Assembly (NCBI GenBank): GCA_001916035.1
Contig: MNRQ01000027.1
Span: 1 to 34,639 of the forward strand
From: Clostridium sp. 27_14
Lineage (GTDB): Bacteria > Bacillota > Clostridia > TANB77 > CAG-508
Length of the DNA stretch: 34,639 nucleotides
Direction: 5' to 3'
Shown one piece after another: positions 1-8,786 of this stretch. The notes beneath the pieces were generated by a model, which was not told where the DNA came from, did not search any database, and saw only the letters and a list, made by a program, of their open reading frames with translations. Both the position numbers and the translations under genes were made by a program. Within the stretch, counting starts at the first letter, position 1, and each line of letters begins with the position of its first letter.

Positions 1-159
1 GAGTTTGTTGAAAATGATAGAGACATAGTTTCTTTAATAGATGTGACAAAAGATAATGGAGAGGTTTTTGAGGAATTTGATTTTCCACTAGAATTTTTAA
101 ATGGTATTAATGAAGGAGATATTTTTGAGTTTAGAGATGGTAGATACCAAAGAGACTAA
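1..159 (+). CDS. C-terminal end of a DUF3006-like small protein (partial)
   Basis: The window opens inside a reading frame in frame 1 that encodes 52 residues and ends with TAA at 157-159. The tail (LEFLNGINEGDIFEFRDG) has the look of the short DUF3006-type domain, in which an acidic stretch is followed by a GD-x-hydrophobic strand. The start lies outside the window, so family assignment is tentative. No function is known for this group. The next gene has its own promoter, so this is probably the end of a separate transcript. Confidence 0.5.
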   Translation, partial: EFVENDRDIVSLIDVTKDNGEVFEEFDFPLEFLNGINEGDIFEFRDGRYQRD

Positions 160-193
160 ATATAAATTATTCATATGTTGCTTTTTTCTTGGG

Positions 194-222
194 TTGACCT
201 AAATGGAATAAAATGTTATAAT
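194..222 (+). promoter_or_regulatory. Sigma-A promoter of the WG-repeat gene
   Basis: TTGACC at 194-199 and a perfect TATAAT at 217-222 are separated by 17 bp. Transcription should start near 229, about 44 nt before the ATG at 273. Confidence 0.8.
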
Positions 223-272
223 AGTTATGTAACCTAAATAGATAAATATTAGAAAGAAAGAGGTATTATGAT

Positions 273-1235
273 ATGGCATTAGAAAAATTTAATAAAGTAG
301 GGATGCGGGATAAGGAAACTAAAAAGGTTGTAGTTTTTCCTAAATTTTCGTCAATTGGTGAATTTTATAATGGATTTGCAATTACAAAAGTAATAACTTA
401 CAGAAATGGAATTCAAAAAACTAAATATGGCTATTTGAGTGAATATGGGGTAGAAATTCCTGCCATTTATAATCAGGCATCGAATTTTTATGAAGAAGGA
501 TTTGCATCTATTGAAAGGGATGGAGTTATTGGTATTCTTCTAAAAGATGGTACAGAACATCTTTTCAAAGGTGCAACTACTATCTGGCCGTGCTCAGCTG
601 TAGAAGGTATTTATAAAATGCTTACCTGGGAAGGCTGGGGATATATCAAAATAAGAAATGGAGAATATACAAAACTGACAGAGGCAAAGTACTCTGTGGC
701 AGATGATTTCATCTTTAATATGGCACATGTGGCACAAGGTGTCTATTCAGGTATTATTGATGAGAATGGTAAAGAGGTTTTACCACTCAAATATGGAAGT
801 GCTGAGCAATTATCTGAAAATTTATTTCATGTGACTTTTGACGGTAAATCTGTTATAATAGACAGAAATGAAGATGTTTTACTTGAGGAAGTGGAGTATG
901 TAGAAATAAGAAAATATACCAAGAAGGCGTATGCATTAGTACATTTTAAGGATGGAACATCGCAGTTTATGTCAGATAATGGAAAATTATCAGGTGAAAG
1001 AAAATATAATGAGATGGAGAGATTCATTTCAGGGATGATGAAAGTAGTGAATTTCACTGAATGTGGAATGGCTGTAGGGGTTGTAAATGAGGAGTTTAAA
1101 GAATTAGTGGCTCCATTTGTCCCTAATGAGAATGAATCATTAAAAATTGATGAAAAATTGGGAGTTATTGTGCTTCAAAAGGATAATGAGAAATTTATTA
1201 TAAATAAGAAAGGAGAAACTATTAAAATATCATAA
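273..1235 (+). CDS. WG-repeat (KWG-type) protein of unknown function
   Basis: The 320-residue protein has no signal peptide or membrane segment and consists of repeated beta units of the WG type: short segments such as YGYLSEYGVEIP, GIIDENGKEVLPLKYG and SVIIDRNEDVLLEEVEY, each a Gly/aromatic strand, an acidic turn and an I-P/L-P followed by an aromatic. Such repeats form propeller-like folds; their biochemical role is generally not known. The start is ATG 273 behind AGAAAGAGG; the nearer ATG at 268 reads into a stop. It is a single-gene transcript, with a promoter at 194-222 and a strong hairpin at 1241-1274. It contains one of the few in-frame CGG Arg codons in the window (codon 12), read here as an ordinary triplet. 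Confidence 0.75.
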   Translation: MALEKFNKVGMRDKETKKVVVFPKFSSIGEFYNGFAITKVITYRNGIQKTKYGYLSEYGVEIPAIYNQASNFYEEGFASIERDGVIGILLKDGTEHLFKGATTIWPCSAVEGIYKMLTWEGWGYIKIRNGEYTKLTEAKYSVADDFIFNMAHVAQGVYSGIIDENGKEVLPLKYGSAEQLSENLFHVTFDGKSVIIDRNEDVLLEEVEYVEIRKYTKKAYALVHFKDGTSQFMSDNGKLSGERKYNEMERFISGMMKVVNFTECGMAVGVVNEEFKELVAPFVPNENESLKIDEKLGVIVLQKDNEKFIINKKGETIKIS

Positions 1236-1240
1236 TATAC

Positions 1241-1274
1241 AAGAAAAAGAGTGAAGATTTTCACTCTTTTTCTT
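1241..1274. terminator. Bidirectional rho-independent terminator
   Basis: A perfect 15-bp stem (1241-1255 with 1260-1274) has a GATT loop. It starts with AAGAAAAA and ends with TTTTTCTT, so it carries a T-rich arm on either strand. It ends the WG-repeat gene and can also stop tmRNA transcription coming from the right. Confidence 0.85.
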
Positions 1275-1295
1275 GACTTGGTGTACAATGAAAAT

Positions 1296-1336
1296 AACAA
1301 GACATTCCACTATGTCAATATTGCGAATGTGTTGTT
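1296..1336. repeat. Imperfect inverted repeat downstream of tmRNA
   Basis: AACAAGACATTC (1296-1307) and GAATGTGTTGTT (1325-1336) are complementary at 11 of 12 positions with a 17-nt loop. On the minus strand this hairpin lies about 50 nt past the tmRNA 3' end and is followed by TATTTTCATT, so it may be the first tmRNA terminator or a 3'-processing structure. Confidence 0.4.
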
Positions 1337-1387
1337 ATACTTTTATGTAGTGGTAACCGCATTCATTGTGGTTATTCATTTACTAAT

Positions 1388-1741
1388 TGGTGGAGATGAG
1401 GAGAGTCGAACTCCTGTCCATAAAACCTTCCATATAAAATTCTACAAGTTTAGTTTGTTATTTATATTCAATTTTATTTCTCTAACAAACAAGATAAATA
1501 AAATTATAGCTCTTTAGAATACCTACTACTTTAGGAGCAAAAGTAGTTTTGTTTCCTACAAGAATGACACTTTATCCAATAGTGTAGGTCTAAAGGTAAA
1601 GCGTAGCTGAACTAAGCAGCTAAAGCAAATTCTCTATTATTATCTGCATTTATATTTAATTTCTCGTTTTTTAAGTGGCCAACGAGAATCCACTACTTGC
1701 TATTTATATTTCTAGTAGTATGTCGAAACCATTACATCCCC
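1388..1741 (-). ncRNA. ssrA: tmRNA (transfer-messenger RNA)
   Basis: Read on the minus strand, the RNA begins GGGGATGTAATGGTTTCGAC and ends with the T-arm GTTCGACTCTCC, then CATCTCC, discriminator A and encoded CCA. The first seven bases pair with CATCTCC to form the acceptor stem with one G-U pair. The tag frame, around 1612-1650, reads ADNNREFALAA followed by TAG; it ends in the ALAA degron recognised by ClpXP-type proteases. Length is 354 nt, normal for a bacterial one-piece tmRNA. The gene rescues stalled ribosomes. It faces left, with its own promoter at 1752-1780. Confidence 0.96.
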
Positions 1742-1751
1742 GTGTAAAATT

Positions 1752-1780
1752 ATTATACAATGGTGAAAAATAAAAGTCAA
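1752..1780 (-). promoter_or_regulatory. Promoter of tmRNA
   Basis: On the minus strand TTGACT (1775-1780) and TATAAT (1752-1757) lie 17 bp apart, ten bases before the mature 5' end at 1741. Confidence 0.88.
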
Positions 1781-1799
1781 GATGTTTTCATAAAAGCTA

Positions 1800-1828
1800 T
1801 TGACACTAGTATAGTTTAATGATATATT
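1800..1828 (+). promoter_or_regulatory. Promoter of the cytidylyltransferase gene
   Basis: A consensus TTGACA (1800-1805) is followed after 17 bp by TATATT (1823-1828). It is divergent from the tmRNA promoter, with -35 boxes about 20 bp apart. Confidence 0.82.
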
Positions 1829-1864
1829 GAGTACTATAAAAATTTTACTAAGGAGGATTACTGG

Positions 1865-2578
1865 ATGAAAGAAATTGTTGGATATATGTTTGATGCAATG
1901 GAGTTTCCAACTGTAGAGTTTTTAAACAAGCTGGAAGAGTTACGGTCCAAATACATTTCATTTGGAATAGGAGTATATACTGATGAAATGTTTGAAAAAT
2001 TATATGGACGTAAACCATTAAAGCCTTATGCTGAAAGAGAGCAGATGGCAAAGGCATTCAAAGGTGTTGATTTTACATTTAAGGTAAAATCAATTAATTG
2101 TGAAAATGAAAATGGAAATAACAGCAATGAGAAAAATCAAAGCAAAAAAAAATATCATGTAGGATATGCACCAGGAACTTACGATCTTCTTCATGAAGGA
2201 CATATGGAACATCTTGGAATTTGCAGAGACCTTTGTGATATACTTGTGGTAGGTGTAAAAACAGATAAAAATGTAAAGGAAACAAAAGGAAAAGAAACTT
2301 ATCAAAATCAAAATGTGAGGAAAAGAGTAATTGAAAATTTATCTTTAGTTGATTATGTGATTTTAGTGGATACTAGAAATAAAATAGTTGCAAACAAAAA
2401 GGTAAAAGAACTTACAGGAGAACAGATTGATGTAGTTTTTTTAGGATCTGATTGTAGAGGACAAGAAAATGATCAAAATCCTGATGGGTTAAAATTTATT
2501 TTTACGGATAGGCCTGCAGAAGTAATGAAAACAAGAAGTTCATCATATTATAGAAAATTATTAACTTCAAAACAGTAA
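1865..2578 (+). CDS. Duplicated cytidylyltransferase-fold protein (glycerol-3-phosphate/ethanolamine-phosphate type)
   Basis: The 237-residue protein carries a C-terminal nucleotidyltransferase domain (about residues 96-237) with the HxGH signature (YDLLHEGHMEHL) and a closing RSSSYYRKLL that resembles the family's RTxGISTT motif. Enzymes of this family join CTP to a phospho-alcohol for lipid head groups or teichoic acid. Residues 5-75 align with the same fold as a decayed copy: GYMFDAMEF...FGIGVYTDE...EREQMAKAF matches GYAPGTYDL...LVVGVKTDK...VRKRVIENL, but the HxGH is missing. A Lys/Asn-rich linker joins the halves. ATG 1865 follows AAGGAGG at 8 bp. The substrate cannot be told from sequence. 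An in-frame CGG (about codon 27) is read as Arg here. Confidence 0.75.
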   Translation: MKEIVGYMFDAMEFPTVEFLNKLEELRSKYISFGIGVYTDEMFEKLYGRKPLKPYAEREQMAKAFKGVDFTFKVKSINCENENGNNSNEKNQSKKKYHVGYAPGTYDLLHEGHMEHLGICRDLCDILVVGVKTDKNVKETKGKETYQNQNVRKRVIENLSLVDYVILVDTRNKIVANKKVKELTGEQIDVVFLGSDCRGQENDQNPDGLKFIFTDRPAEVMKTRSSSYYRKLLTSKQ

Positions 2579-2582
2579 TTCT

Positions 2583-2611
2583 TGCCAGGGAGTATTATAT
2601 ATTCCCTGGCA
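2583..2611 (+). terminator. Terminator hairpin after the cytidylyltransferase gene
   Basis: TGCCAGGGA (2583-2591) pairs perfectly with TCCCTGGCA (2603-2611) five bases past the stop codon. The tail is TATTTAATAAAAA, a poor U-tract, so termination may be partial and the next gene may be read through. Confidence 0.65.
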
Positions 2612-2650
2612 TATTTAATAAAAAATTAAAATAAAAAGAGGGTTGAGAGT

Positions 2651-3166
2651 ATGCCAGGATATGTTATACATTTAGCTGTTGCTAAAGAATATTTAAAAAA
2701 ATCAAAAAATAGAAATGAAAATGAAGAAGAGTTTATAAATGGAGTAATATTTCCAGACAGTGTTAAGGATAAAGCTATAACACATTATGGAGAAAAAAGT
2801 TCAAAGTCAAATCTATATGAGTTTTTAAAAGATAAAAATGTCAATAATAGTTTTAATAGGGGATATTTTTTACATTTACTAACAGATTACTTGTTTTATA
2901 ACAAATATGTAGATAGAATGACAAAAGATATGTATAATGATTATGATATTACAAATAAGAAATTGATTGATAAATATAATGTAGAGTTGCCAAATGAAAT
3001 AAAAGGTTCAGTGTTCTTTAAGGAAGGAGATTTGCAAATATTATCATATGACTTACTTTATAAAATGATTGATGAAATATCAAATATGGATATAGATAAA
3101 ATAGCTAAGGATGTAATTAAAAATCCAGAAAAATGGACTAAATTTAGAGAGCTAAAACGTATATAA
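2651..3166 (+). CDS. Zinc-dependent phospholipase C-like domain protein
   Basis: The 171-residue protein begins MPGYVIHLAVAKEYL and has the His/Asp pattern of the zinc-dependent phospholipase C-like fold: an early His (H7), FPDS around residue 35, a lone HYG near 45 and FLHLLTDYLFY near 93-103, where His and Asp are metal ligands in relatives. It lacks a signal peptide, so a cytoplasmic role is likely. Members occur widely in clostridia as uncharacterised hydrolases. The start is ATG 2651 behind AAGAGGGTTGAG. The substrate is unknown. Confidence 0.6.
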   Translation: MPGYVIHLAVAKEYLKKSKNRNENEEEFINGVIFPDSVKDKAITHYGEKSSKSNLYEFLKDKNVNNSFNRGYFLHLLTDYLFYNKYVDRMTKDMYNDYDITNKKLIDKYNVELPNEIKGSVFFKEGDLQILSYDLLYKMIDEISNMDIDKIAKDVIKNPEKWTKFRELKRI

Positions 3167-3291
3167 AAAATTGATAAATACTTGTAAAAAAAGAGTATAT
3201 GGTGTAAAATACAAATATATTGGAAATAATAAAAAAGCCAAGAAAAAATATAAATAATGTTTTTTGTGTGAGGAAGGAATGAAATAAAAAA

Positions 3292-4386
3292 ATGAGATTT
3301 GTAACAGACGATGAATCGAAAAAGCAATATAAAAAATTTTTAGAAAAAAGTGAAAAATGTAATTTTCAACAATCATTAGAATGGGCAGAAGTAAAAAAGC
3401 CAAATTGGATACCAGAAGTAATATTGGCAGAAGATGAAGAAAAAAATATAATAGGTTCTTTATGTGTATGGATAAGAAAAATACCGATTTTTGGTAATAT
3501 AATGTATGCTCCAAGAGGGCCTGTATGTGATGTACATGATTTATCTATATTAAAGCAGTTAACAGATGGTGCAAAAGAGTTGGCTAAAAAATATAATGCA
3601 ATAGTACTAAGAATAGAACCAGATGTAGAAAGTGATGATCAAGTTTTTAGAGATATAGTGACAAATTTAGGGTATCATATAAAAGATGATGCAAAAGATT
3701 TTATGGACGAAATTCAACCAAGATATGTTTTTAGATTAGATATAAAAGGAAAAACAGAAGAAGAGGTAATGGCTGGATTTCATCAAAAATGGAGGTATAA
3801 TATACGTTTAGCAGGAAGAAAAGGAGTAACAGTAAAAGAGGGGACAAGAGAAGATTTGAAGGATTTTCATAAAATAATGATGGAAACAGGTGCAAGAGAT
3901 GGTTTTATAATAAGACCATTAGAATATTTTGAAAAAATGTATGATAATTTAGCACCAAACCATATGAAATTATTAATGGCTTATTATGAAGGAAAACCAA
4001 TATCAGGAGTAATACCTATTTTTTATGGAAATAAAACATGGTATCTATATGGAGCAAGTAGTAATGAACATAGAAATTTAATGCCAAACTATTTATTGCA
4101 ATGGGAAATGATAAAAATGGCAATAGCAAGACATGATGATATATATGATTTTAGAGGGGTATCTGGAGTAGTAGATGAAACGCATCCACAATATGGACTA
4201 TATAGATTTAAAAAAGGATTTGGAGGAAAATTCACAGAATTTTTAGGAGAAATTTACATTCCATACAAACCATTGACATATAAATTATATAAATTTTCAG
4301 AAAAGCTATTTAGAAATTTAAGACAAATAAAAATGAATTTAAAAAATGGTAAAAAGGAAAATAAAAATAGTAAGCAGACTAAATAG
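3292..4386 (+). CDS. FemAB-family aminoacyltransferase (peptidoglycan bridge formation)
   Basis: The 364-residue protein has the double GNAT fold of FemX/FemA proteins: an N-terminal QQSLEWAEVKKPNW segment, MYAPRGPVCD, a central FHQKWRYNIRLAGRKGV motif typical of the family, and PISGVIPIFYGNKTWYLYGASS followed by DFRGVSG and GLYRFKKGFGG. Family members transfer amino acids from aminoacyl-tRNA to the lipid II peptide to start or extend interpeptide bridges at the inner membrane face. The start ATG 3292 follows AGGAAGGA. The next gene encodes alanine racemase, which fits a cell-wall role. The C-terminus ends in a Lys/Asn-rich tail. Confidence 0.88.
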   Translation: MRFVTDDESKKQYKKFLEKSEKCNFQQSLEWAEVKKPNWIPEVILAEDEEKNIIGSLCVWIRKIPIFGNIMYAPRGPVCDVHDLSILKQLTDGAKELAKKYNAIVLRIEPDVESDDQVFRDIVTNLGYHIKDDAKDFMDEIQPRYVFRLDIKGKTEEEVMAGFHQKWRYNIRLAGRKGVTVKEGTREDLKDFHKIMMETGARDGFIIRPLEYFEKMYDNLAPNHMKLLMAYYEGKPISGVIPIFYGNKTWYLYGASSNEHRNLMPNYLLQWEMIKMAIARHDDIYDFRGVSGVVDETHPQYGLYRFKKGFGGKFTEFLGEIYIPYKPLTYKLYKFSEKLFRNLRQIKMNLKNGKKENKNSKQTK

Positions 4387-4459
4387 ATATATAAATATTA
4401 TGTATGAAGATAAAAATTTAAAAATAGAATTTTAGTAAAAAACAAGAAAAGGAGTTCAG

Positions 4460-5590
4460 ATGAACAAATTAGTTATTAATAAAGAAAATTTATTACAAAA
4501 TGTACAAAAAATAAAAGAACATGCTCAAATTAATTTACCAGATGATAATGGAAATCAAGTGAAAATAATAGTTGTTGTAAAATCTAATGCTTATGGTTTA
4601 GACTTAAAGCAATATGTACAATTTATGGTAAATCAAGGTTTTGATTTTTTTGCAGTTTCTACTGTTCAAGAGGCTATTGAATTTAGAAAACAAGGTTTTA
4701 CACAACAATTATTAATGCTTTCATCAACAGGAATAAAGGAAGAAATAAAAAATTTGATAGAAAATAATGTAATAATAACAATTGGTTCAAAAGAAACAGT
4801 AAATCAAGTTTGTGAAATATCAAAGGAAATGCCAGAAAAGAAAATAAAAGCACATGTAAAAATTGATACAGGTTTTGGAAGATATGGTTTTGTATATGAG
4901 AATAGAGAAGAAATGATAGAGGCATTAAAAAAATTACAAGACAACAAAAATATAGAAATTCAAGGAACATTTACACATTTTTCAAATGCTTATTATGATG
5001 AAAAATATACACGTTTACAGTTTAAAAGGTTTATTGATTGTATAGAAGTTTTAAAAATGAATAATATAGAAACAGGAATGTTGCATGTTTGTAATTCATC
5101 TGCATTTATAAAATTTCCAGAAATGCATTTGAATGCTGTTAGAGTTGGTTCTGCTTTTGTTGGAAAATTAGCTTTTCAAAATAATATGGGCTTAAAAAAA
5201 GTGGCAAGATTGGAATCACAAGTTACAGAAATAAAAGAAGTTCCAAAAGGATTTAATATAGGATATTCTAATGCTTATAAAACTAATAAAAAAACTAAAG
5301 TGGCAATTATACCATGTGGTTATATAAATGGTGTGGATGTTCAGGTAGGAAGAGATATGTTTAGACCAGTTGATAAATTTAGATATATTATAAGAGACAT
5401 AAAAGATGCATTAAAAAAGCAAGGGCATAATGTTAATATAAATGGTCAAATATGTGAAATATTGGGTAGAATAGGGACATTCCATGTTACGGTTGATATT
5501 ACAGGTAAAGATATAAAAGTAGGTGATAAGGCAACTTTTGAAGTGAATACAACTTTGGTTAATAGTAATGTAGAGAGAGTATATGAGTAA
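4460..5590 (+). CDS. alr: Alanine racemase
   Basis: The 376-residue protein shows the PLP-binding lysine motif VVVKSNAYG (K41), the KIDTGFGRYGF segment, the phosphate-binding RVGSAFVG and the catalytic tyrosine region NIGYSNAYKT near residue 269, so both acid/base residues of the fold-type III racemase are present. It interconverts L- and D-alanine for peptidoglycan. Length matches the family. ATG 4460 follows AAAAGGAG. Upstream is a FemAB protein and downstream, 34 bp on, a DUF1189 gene, likely on the same transcript. Confidence 0.93.
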   Translation: MNKLVINKENLLQNVQKIKEHAQINLPDDNGNQVKIIVVVKSNAYGLDLKQYVQFMVNQGFDFFAVSTVQEAIEFRKQGFTQQLLMLSSTGIKEEIKNLIENNVIITIGSKETVNQVCEISKEMPEKKIKAHVKIDTGFGRYGFVYENREEMIEALKKLQDNKNIEIQGTFTHFSNAYYDEKYTRLQFKRFIDCIEVLKMNNIETGMLHVCNSSAFIKFPEMHLNAVRVGSAFVGKLAFQNNMGLKKVARLESQVTEIKEVPKGFNIGYSNAYKTNKKTKVAIIPCGYINGVDVQVGRDMFRPVDKFRYIIRDIKDALKKQGHNVNINGQICEILGRIGTFHVTVDITGKDIKVGDKATFEVNTTLVNSNVERVYE

Positions 5591-5624
5591 TGTACGTTGA
5601 GTTTTAGAAAGGATTGATACAAAA

Positions 5625-6695
5625 ATGAATCAAAATTCAGATGAAGAAAATTTAAAGAGAGTAGATTTTAAAAAAGGATTTTTTAAAAAAGTGAAATTAT
5701 CTATTTTTAATGTGGAAAAATATCCTGAAATGGCAGTTGAAGGAGTACCCAGAGCTATAGCGTATTTAGCTAAATTAGTGGCAATTTTAGCTGTTATAGT
5801 GTGTGTATGTTTAGTAGTAAAAACAAACCAAGTTGTAAATCAAACTGTAGATTATATAGAGAATAATTTTCCTGATTTTTCATATCAAGATGGAGTTTTA
5901 GATGTGAAGTCTGATGATGTTTTAACTTATGAAAATGATTATTTTGGAAAAATTGTGGTTGATACGAAATCAGAGGAAAAAGAGATTGATGAAAATTTTA
6001 ATGGTTTTGTTATTTTGAAGGATAAAATAATTGTGAAAAATAATGCTGTGGTTGGAACAGCAACATATAAGTATAGTGAAGTTTTAAATCAGATTGGTTT
6101 TACAAAATTTGATAAACAGAGTTTAGTGCAGTATGCTAAAGGAACTCAAATGACTAGTTTATATATAAGTGTATTTGTTACTGTGTTTATTTATGCTTTT
6201 ATTATGTATTTCTTGAATACTTTTGTGTATGTGCTTATGTGTAGTGTTTTTGGATATTTTGCAAGTTTGTTTACTAAAATTAAAATGCGCTATGCTGGAA
6301 TATTTAATATGTCAGTATATGCTATAACTTTGTCAACTTTATTGAATGCAGTGTATATTGCGGTTAGATTGTTTGTTGATTTTGATATTAAGTATTTTGA
6401 AATTATGTATGTTTCTGTGGCCACTATTTATTTGTTTGCTGCGATATTTATTATAAAAGATGATTTGATTAAGAACCAGGCTGAGTTGACTAAAATTATT
6501 GAAGTTCAAAAACAGGTGAGAAAAGAGATGGATGAAAATCAGGATGATCGAGATTCAGGAAAACAGGATAAAGAAAAAAATAGTGGTGTGCCTGAAAGTT
6601 CTGATGTTAAGGATAAAGGAAAAGTAGATGGAAAAAATAATGAAAAGGATAATGGAGTGGAAGATAGGGAGGCTCCTGAGGGGACAAATGCCTAG
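5625..6695 (+). CDS. DUF1189-family membrane protein
   Basis: The 356-residue protein opens with a basic cytoplasmic segment (FKKGFFKKVKLSIFNVEKYPEMA), then a membrane helix (about 47-65), an extracytoplasmic region of about 110 residues, and three to four membrane helices between about 180 and 285. The Asp/Lys/Gly-rich tail (about 300-356) is low-complexity. This order matches the DUF1189 family, whose role is unknown though it often lies near cell-envelope genes. The stop TAG at 6693-6695 lies inside a palindromic repeat (CTAGTTG) that starts here. Start ATG 5625 follows AGAAAGGATTG. Confidence 0.8.
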   Translation: MNQNSDEENLKRVDFKKGFFKKVKLSIFNVEKYPEMAVEGVPRAIAYLAKLVAILAVIVCVCLVVKTNQVVNQTVDYIENNFPDFSYQDGVLDVKSDDVLTYENDYFGKIVVDTKSEEKEIDENFNGFVILKDKIIVKNNAVVGTATYKYSEVLNQIGFTKFDKQSLVQYAKGTQMTSLYISVFVTVFIYAFIMYFLNTFVYVLMCSVFGYFASLFTKIKMRYAGIFNMSVYAITLSTLLNAVYIAVRLFVDFDIKYFEIMYVSVATIYLFAAIFIIKDDLIKNQAELTKIIEVQKQVRKEMDENQDDRDSGKQDKEKNSGVPESSDVKDKGKVDGKNNEKDNGVEDREAPEGTNA

Positions 6696-6818
6696 TTGAA
6701 AAATAATTACAATTTTGGCTGTGTCAAACATCATTTAAAATTTAATCAACGTACTTTTGTACGCCTCATAAATTTTAAACTTGTTTTCCTTGCCAAAATT
6801 TAATTCTTTTCCAACTAG
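6692..6818. repeat. 127-bp palindromic (MITE-like) repeat element
   Basis: Two arms of about 50 bp, starting CTAGTTGAAAAATAATTAC at 6692 and ending TTCTTTTCCAACTAG at 6818, are imperfect inverted repeats with matching internal blocks (ATTTTGGC/GCCAAAAT and TTTAAAATTT/AAATTTTAAA). The centre has a second small palindrome CGTACTTTTGTACG (6750-6763). The left tip supplies the TAG stop of the DUF1189 gene. Single left arms recur at 6828-6870 and 11012-11062. Confidence 0.72.
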
Positions 6819-6827
6819 TAGAAATAT

Positions 6828-6870
6828 GAAAATAATTACAATTTTGGCTGCGTTAAATAGCATTTAAAAT
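6828..6870 (+). repeat. Single-arm copy of the palindromic repeat, upstream of ftsH
   Basis: GAAAATAATTACAATTTTGG is followed by CTGCGTTAAATAGCATTTAA, close to the left arm at 6698-6740. It ends just before the ftsH ribosome binding site (AGAAAGG, 6875-6881). Confidence 0.7.
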
Positions 6871-6891
6871 TATAAGAAAGGATGATGAAAT

Positions 6892-8697
6892 TTGAAGAAT
6901 AATAAAGATGATAATAAAAAAGATAAAAAGATTTTAATTGGTTTAACTTCTTTACTAGTTATACTTGTTATAGCAATAGTTGCAACAACTTTTATTTTAA
7001 AAAATAATAAAGATAAAAAAGATACAGAGTTAGCATATACAGATTTAATAAAAGAAATAAGTGAAGGTAAAATTGAAAAAGTAGAAATGACAGTTGGAAG
7101 TACATCAATTAAAGTTAAAGTAAAAGATGATGAAAAAGAAAAAAATTCGATAGTTCCAAATACTGAGGCATTTATAACTTTAGTACAACAAAAGGTGGCA
7201 GAAGGTAATCAAATAGAATTAATACAAAAACAAAAAAATGGGTTTACACAATTTTTAACAATATTGATAAACTTTTTCCCAACATTTATTATGATTGCAT
7301 TATTTGTAATGATATATAAAATGCAAGGTTTGGGCGGAGAAAAAGGAAAGGTGTATGAAGATACAGAAAGAAAAACAAAAGTAAGATTTAATGATGTTGC
7401 AGGTCTTGATGAAGAAAAGGAAGAATTAATAGAGATTGTAGATTTTTTAAAAACTCCAGAAAAGTTTACAAAAATGGGAGCTAAAATTCCTAGAGGTGTT
7501 TTATTATATGGTAAACCAGGAACAGGAAAAACTTTGATAGCAAAAGCAATAGCAGGAGAGGCAAATGTACCTTTTATATCAATGAGTGGATCAGAGTTTG
7601 TTGAAATGTTTGTAGGTTTAGGAGCTTCAAGAGTAAGAAAATTATTTGAAAAGGCTAGAAAGTTAGCACCATGTATAGTTTTTATTGATGAAATAGATGC
7701 AATAGGAGCGAGAAGAACAGGAAATAGTGGTGGAGAATCAGAAAATAATCAAACATTAAATCAACTTTTGGTAGAAATGGATGGTTTTAGTTCAGAAGAA
7801 ACAATTATAGTATTAGCTGCTACAAATAGACCAGAAATGTTGGACAAAGCATTATTGAGACCAGGAAGATTTGATAGACAAATAACAATACCTGCTCCTG
7901 ATATTAGAGGAAGATTGGAAATCTTAAAGATTCATGCTAAAGATAAAAAGGTTTCTGATGATGTTAATTTAGAAAGTATAGCAGAAGATACAGCAGGTTT
8001 TACAGGTGCAGAACTTGCAAATATTTTGAATGAAGCTGCAATTATAGCAACTATAAATAAACATGAAGAAATAGAAAATGATGATATAGAAGAGGCTGTC
8101 AAGAAAGTTACAGTTGGATTGGAAAAGAAAGAAAGAGTAATATCTGATAAAGATAAGAAATTAACAGCTTATCATGAAGCAGGACATGCTGTTGTAGGTA
8201 GATATTTGCCAACACAGTCTAATGTAAAAGAAGTTTCAATAATACCAAGAGGTGTTGCTGGTGGATATACAATGTATAAGAGTGATGAAGATAAATATTA
8301 TATATCTAAAACAGAAATGCAAGAAAGATTGACGGCTTTGTTAGGTGGTAGAGCAGCGGAAAAATTGGTTTTAAATGATATTTCTACAGGTGCTTCAAAT
8401 GATATAGAAGTTGCTACTAATATTGCTAGAGATATGGTTACAAAATATGGAATGAGTGATGTTTTAGGTCCTATTGATTTTAAAGGTAAAGAGCCTTATG
8501 AGATGCAACTTTTTGGTGAAAATATAGGTGATAAAATAGGACAAGAGGTTAAACTTCTTATCGATACAGCTTATGAGAGAGCTCAACAATTGTTGATTGA
8601 ACATAGAGATAAATTAGAAGTGATTGCTCAAACTTTGTTGGAAAGAGAAAAAATTAATGAAACAGAATTTAACAAAATTTTTGAGGAAGAAAATTAA
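6892..8697 (+). CDS. ftsH: ATP-dependent zinc metalloprotease FtsH
   Basis: The 601-residue membrane protease has a TM helix at about 14-36, an extracytoplasmic segment, a second TM near 120-141, an AAA module with Walker A GKPGTGKT (about 207-214), Walker B FIDEID, the arginine-finger region RPGRFDRQ, and the zinc site HEAGH (about 428). It degrades unneeded or damaged membrane and cytosolic proteins. The start is TTG 6892 behind AGAAAGGATG; the nearby ATGs at 6882 and 6885 do not open this frame, and the next in-frame Met comes only after TM1. It is followed by its own terminator. All catalytic residues are intact. Confidence 0.96.
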   Translation: MKNNKDDNKKDKKILIGLTSLLVILVIAIVATTFILKNNKDKKDTELAYTDLIKEISEGKIEKVEMTVGSTSIKVKVKDDEKEKNSIVPNTEAFITLVQQKVAEGNQIELIQKQKNGFTQFLTILINFFPTFIMIALFVMIYKMQGLGGEKGKVYEDTERKTKVRFNDVAGLDEEKEELIEIVDFLKTPEKFTKMGAKIPRGVLLYGKPGTGKTLIAKAIAGEANVPFISMSGSEFVEMFVGLGASRVRKLFEKARKLAPCIVFIDEIDAIGARRTGNSGGESENNQTLNQLLVEMDGFSSEETIIVLAATNRPEMLDKALLRPGRFDRQITIPAPDIRGRLEILKIHAKDKKVSDDVNLESIAEDTAGFTGAELANILNEAAIIATINKHEEIENDDIEEAVKKVTVGLEKKERVISDKDKKLTAYHEAGHAVVGRYLPTQSNVKEVSIIPRGVAGGYTMYKSDEDKYYISKTEMQERLTALLGGRAAEKLVLNDISTGASNDIEVATNIARDMVTKYGMSDVLGPIDFKGKEPYEMQLFGENIGDKIGQEVKLLIDTAYERAQQLLIEHRDKLEVIAQTLLEREKINETEFNKIFEEEN

Positions 8698-8728
8698 AAA
8701 TATAATAGTTTAAGTTTAATGATTAATG

Positions 8729-8758
8729 AAAAAAGCTGTAAAAGTTACAGCTTTTTTT
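8729..8758 (+). terminator. Rho-independent terminator of ftsH
   Basis: A 13-bp stem containing AGCTGTAA/TTACAGCT (8729-8741 with 8745-8757) and a 3-nt loop is followed by a T run. It overlaps the alternative upstream ATG (8757) of priA, which argues against that start. Confidence 0.88.
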
Positions 8759-8786
8759 GAAAAAACATAAGGAAAAAGGAGAAAAA

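Noticed and set aside
1251..1517. An 88-codon plus-strand frame over the tmRNA region
   Set aside because: It runs antisense through the 3' part of ssrA, has no SD, and its start lies inside a terminator stem.
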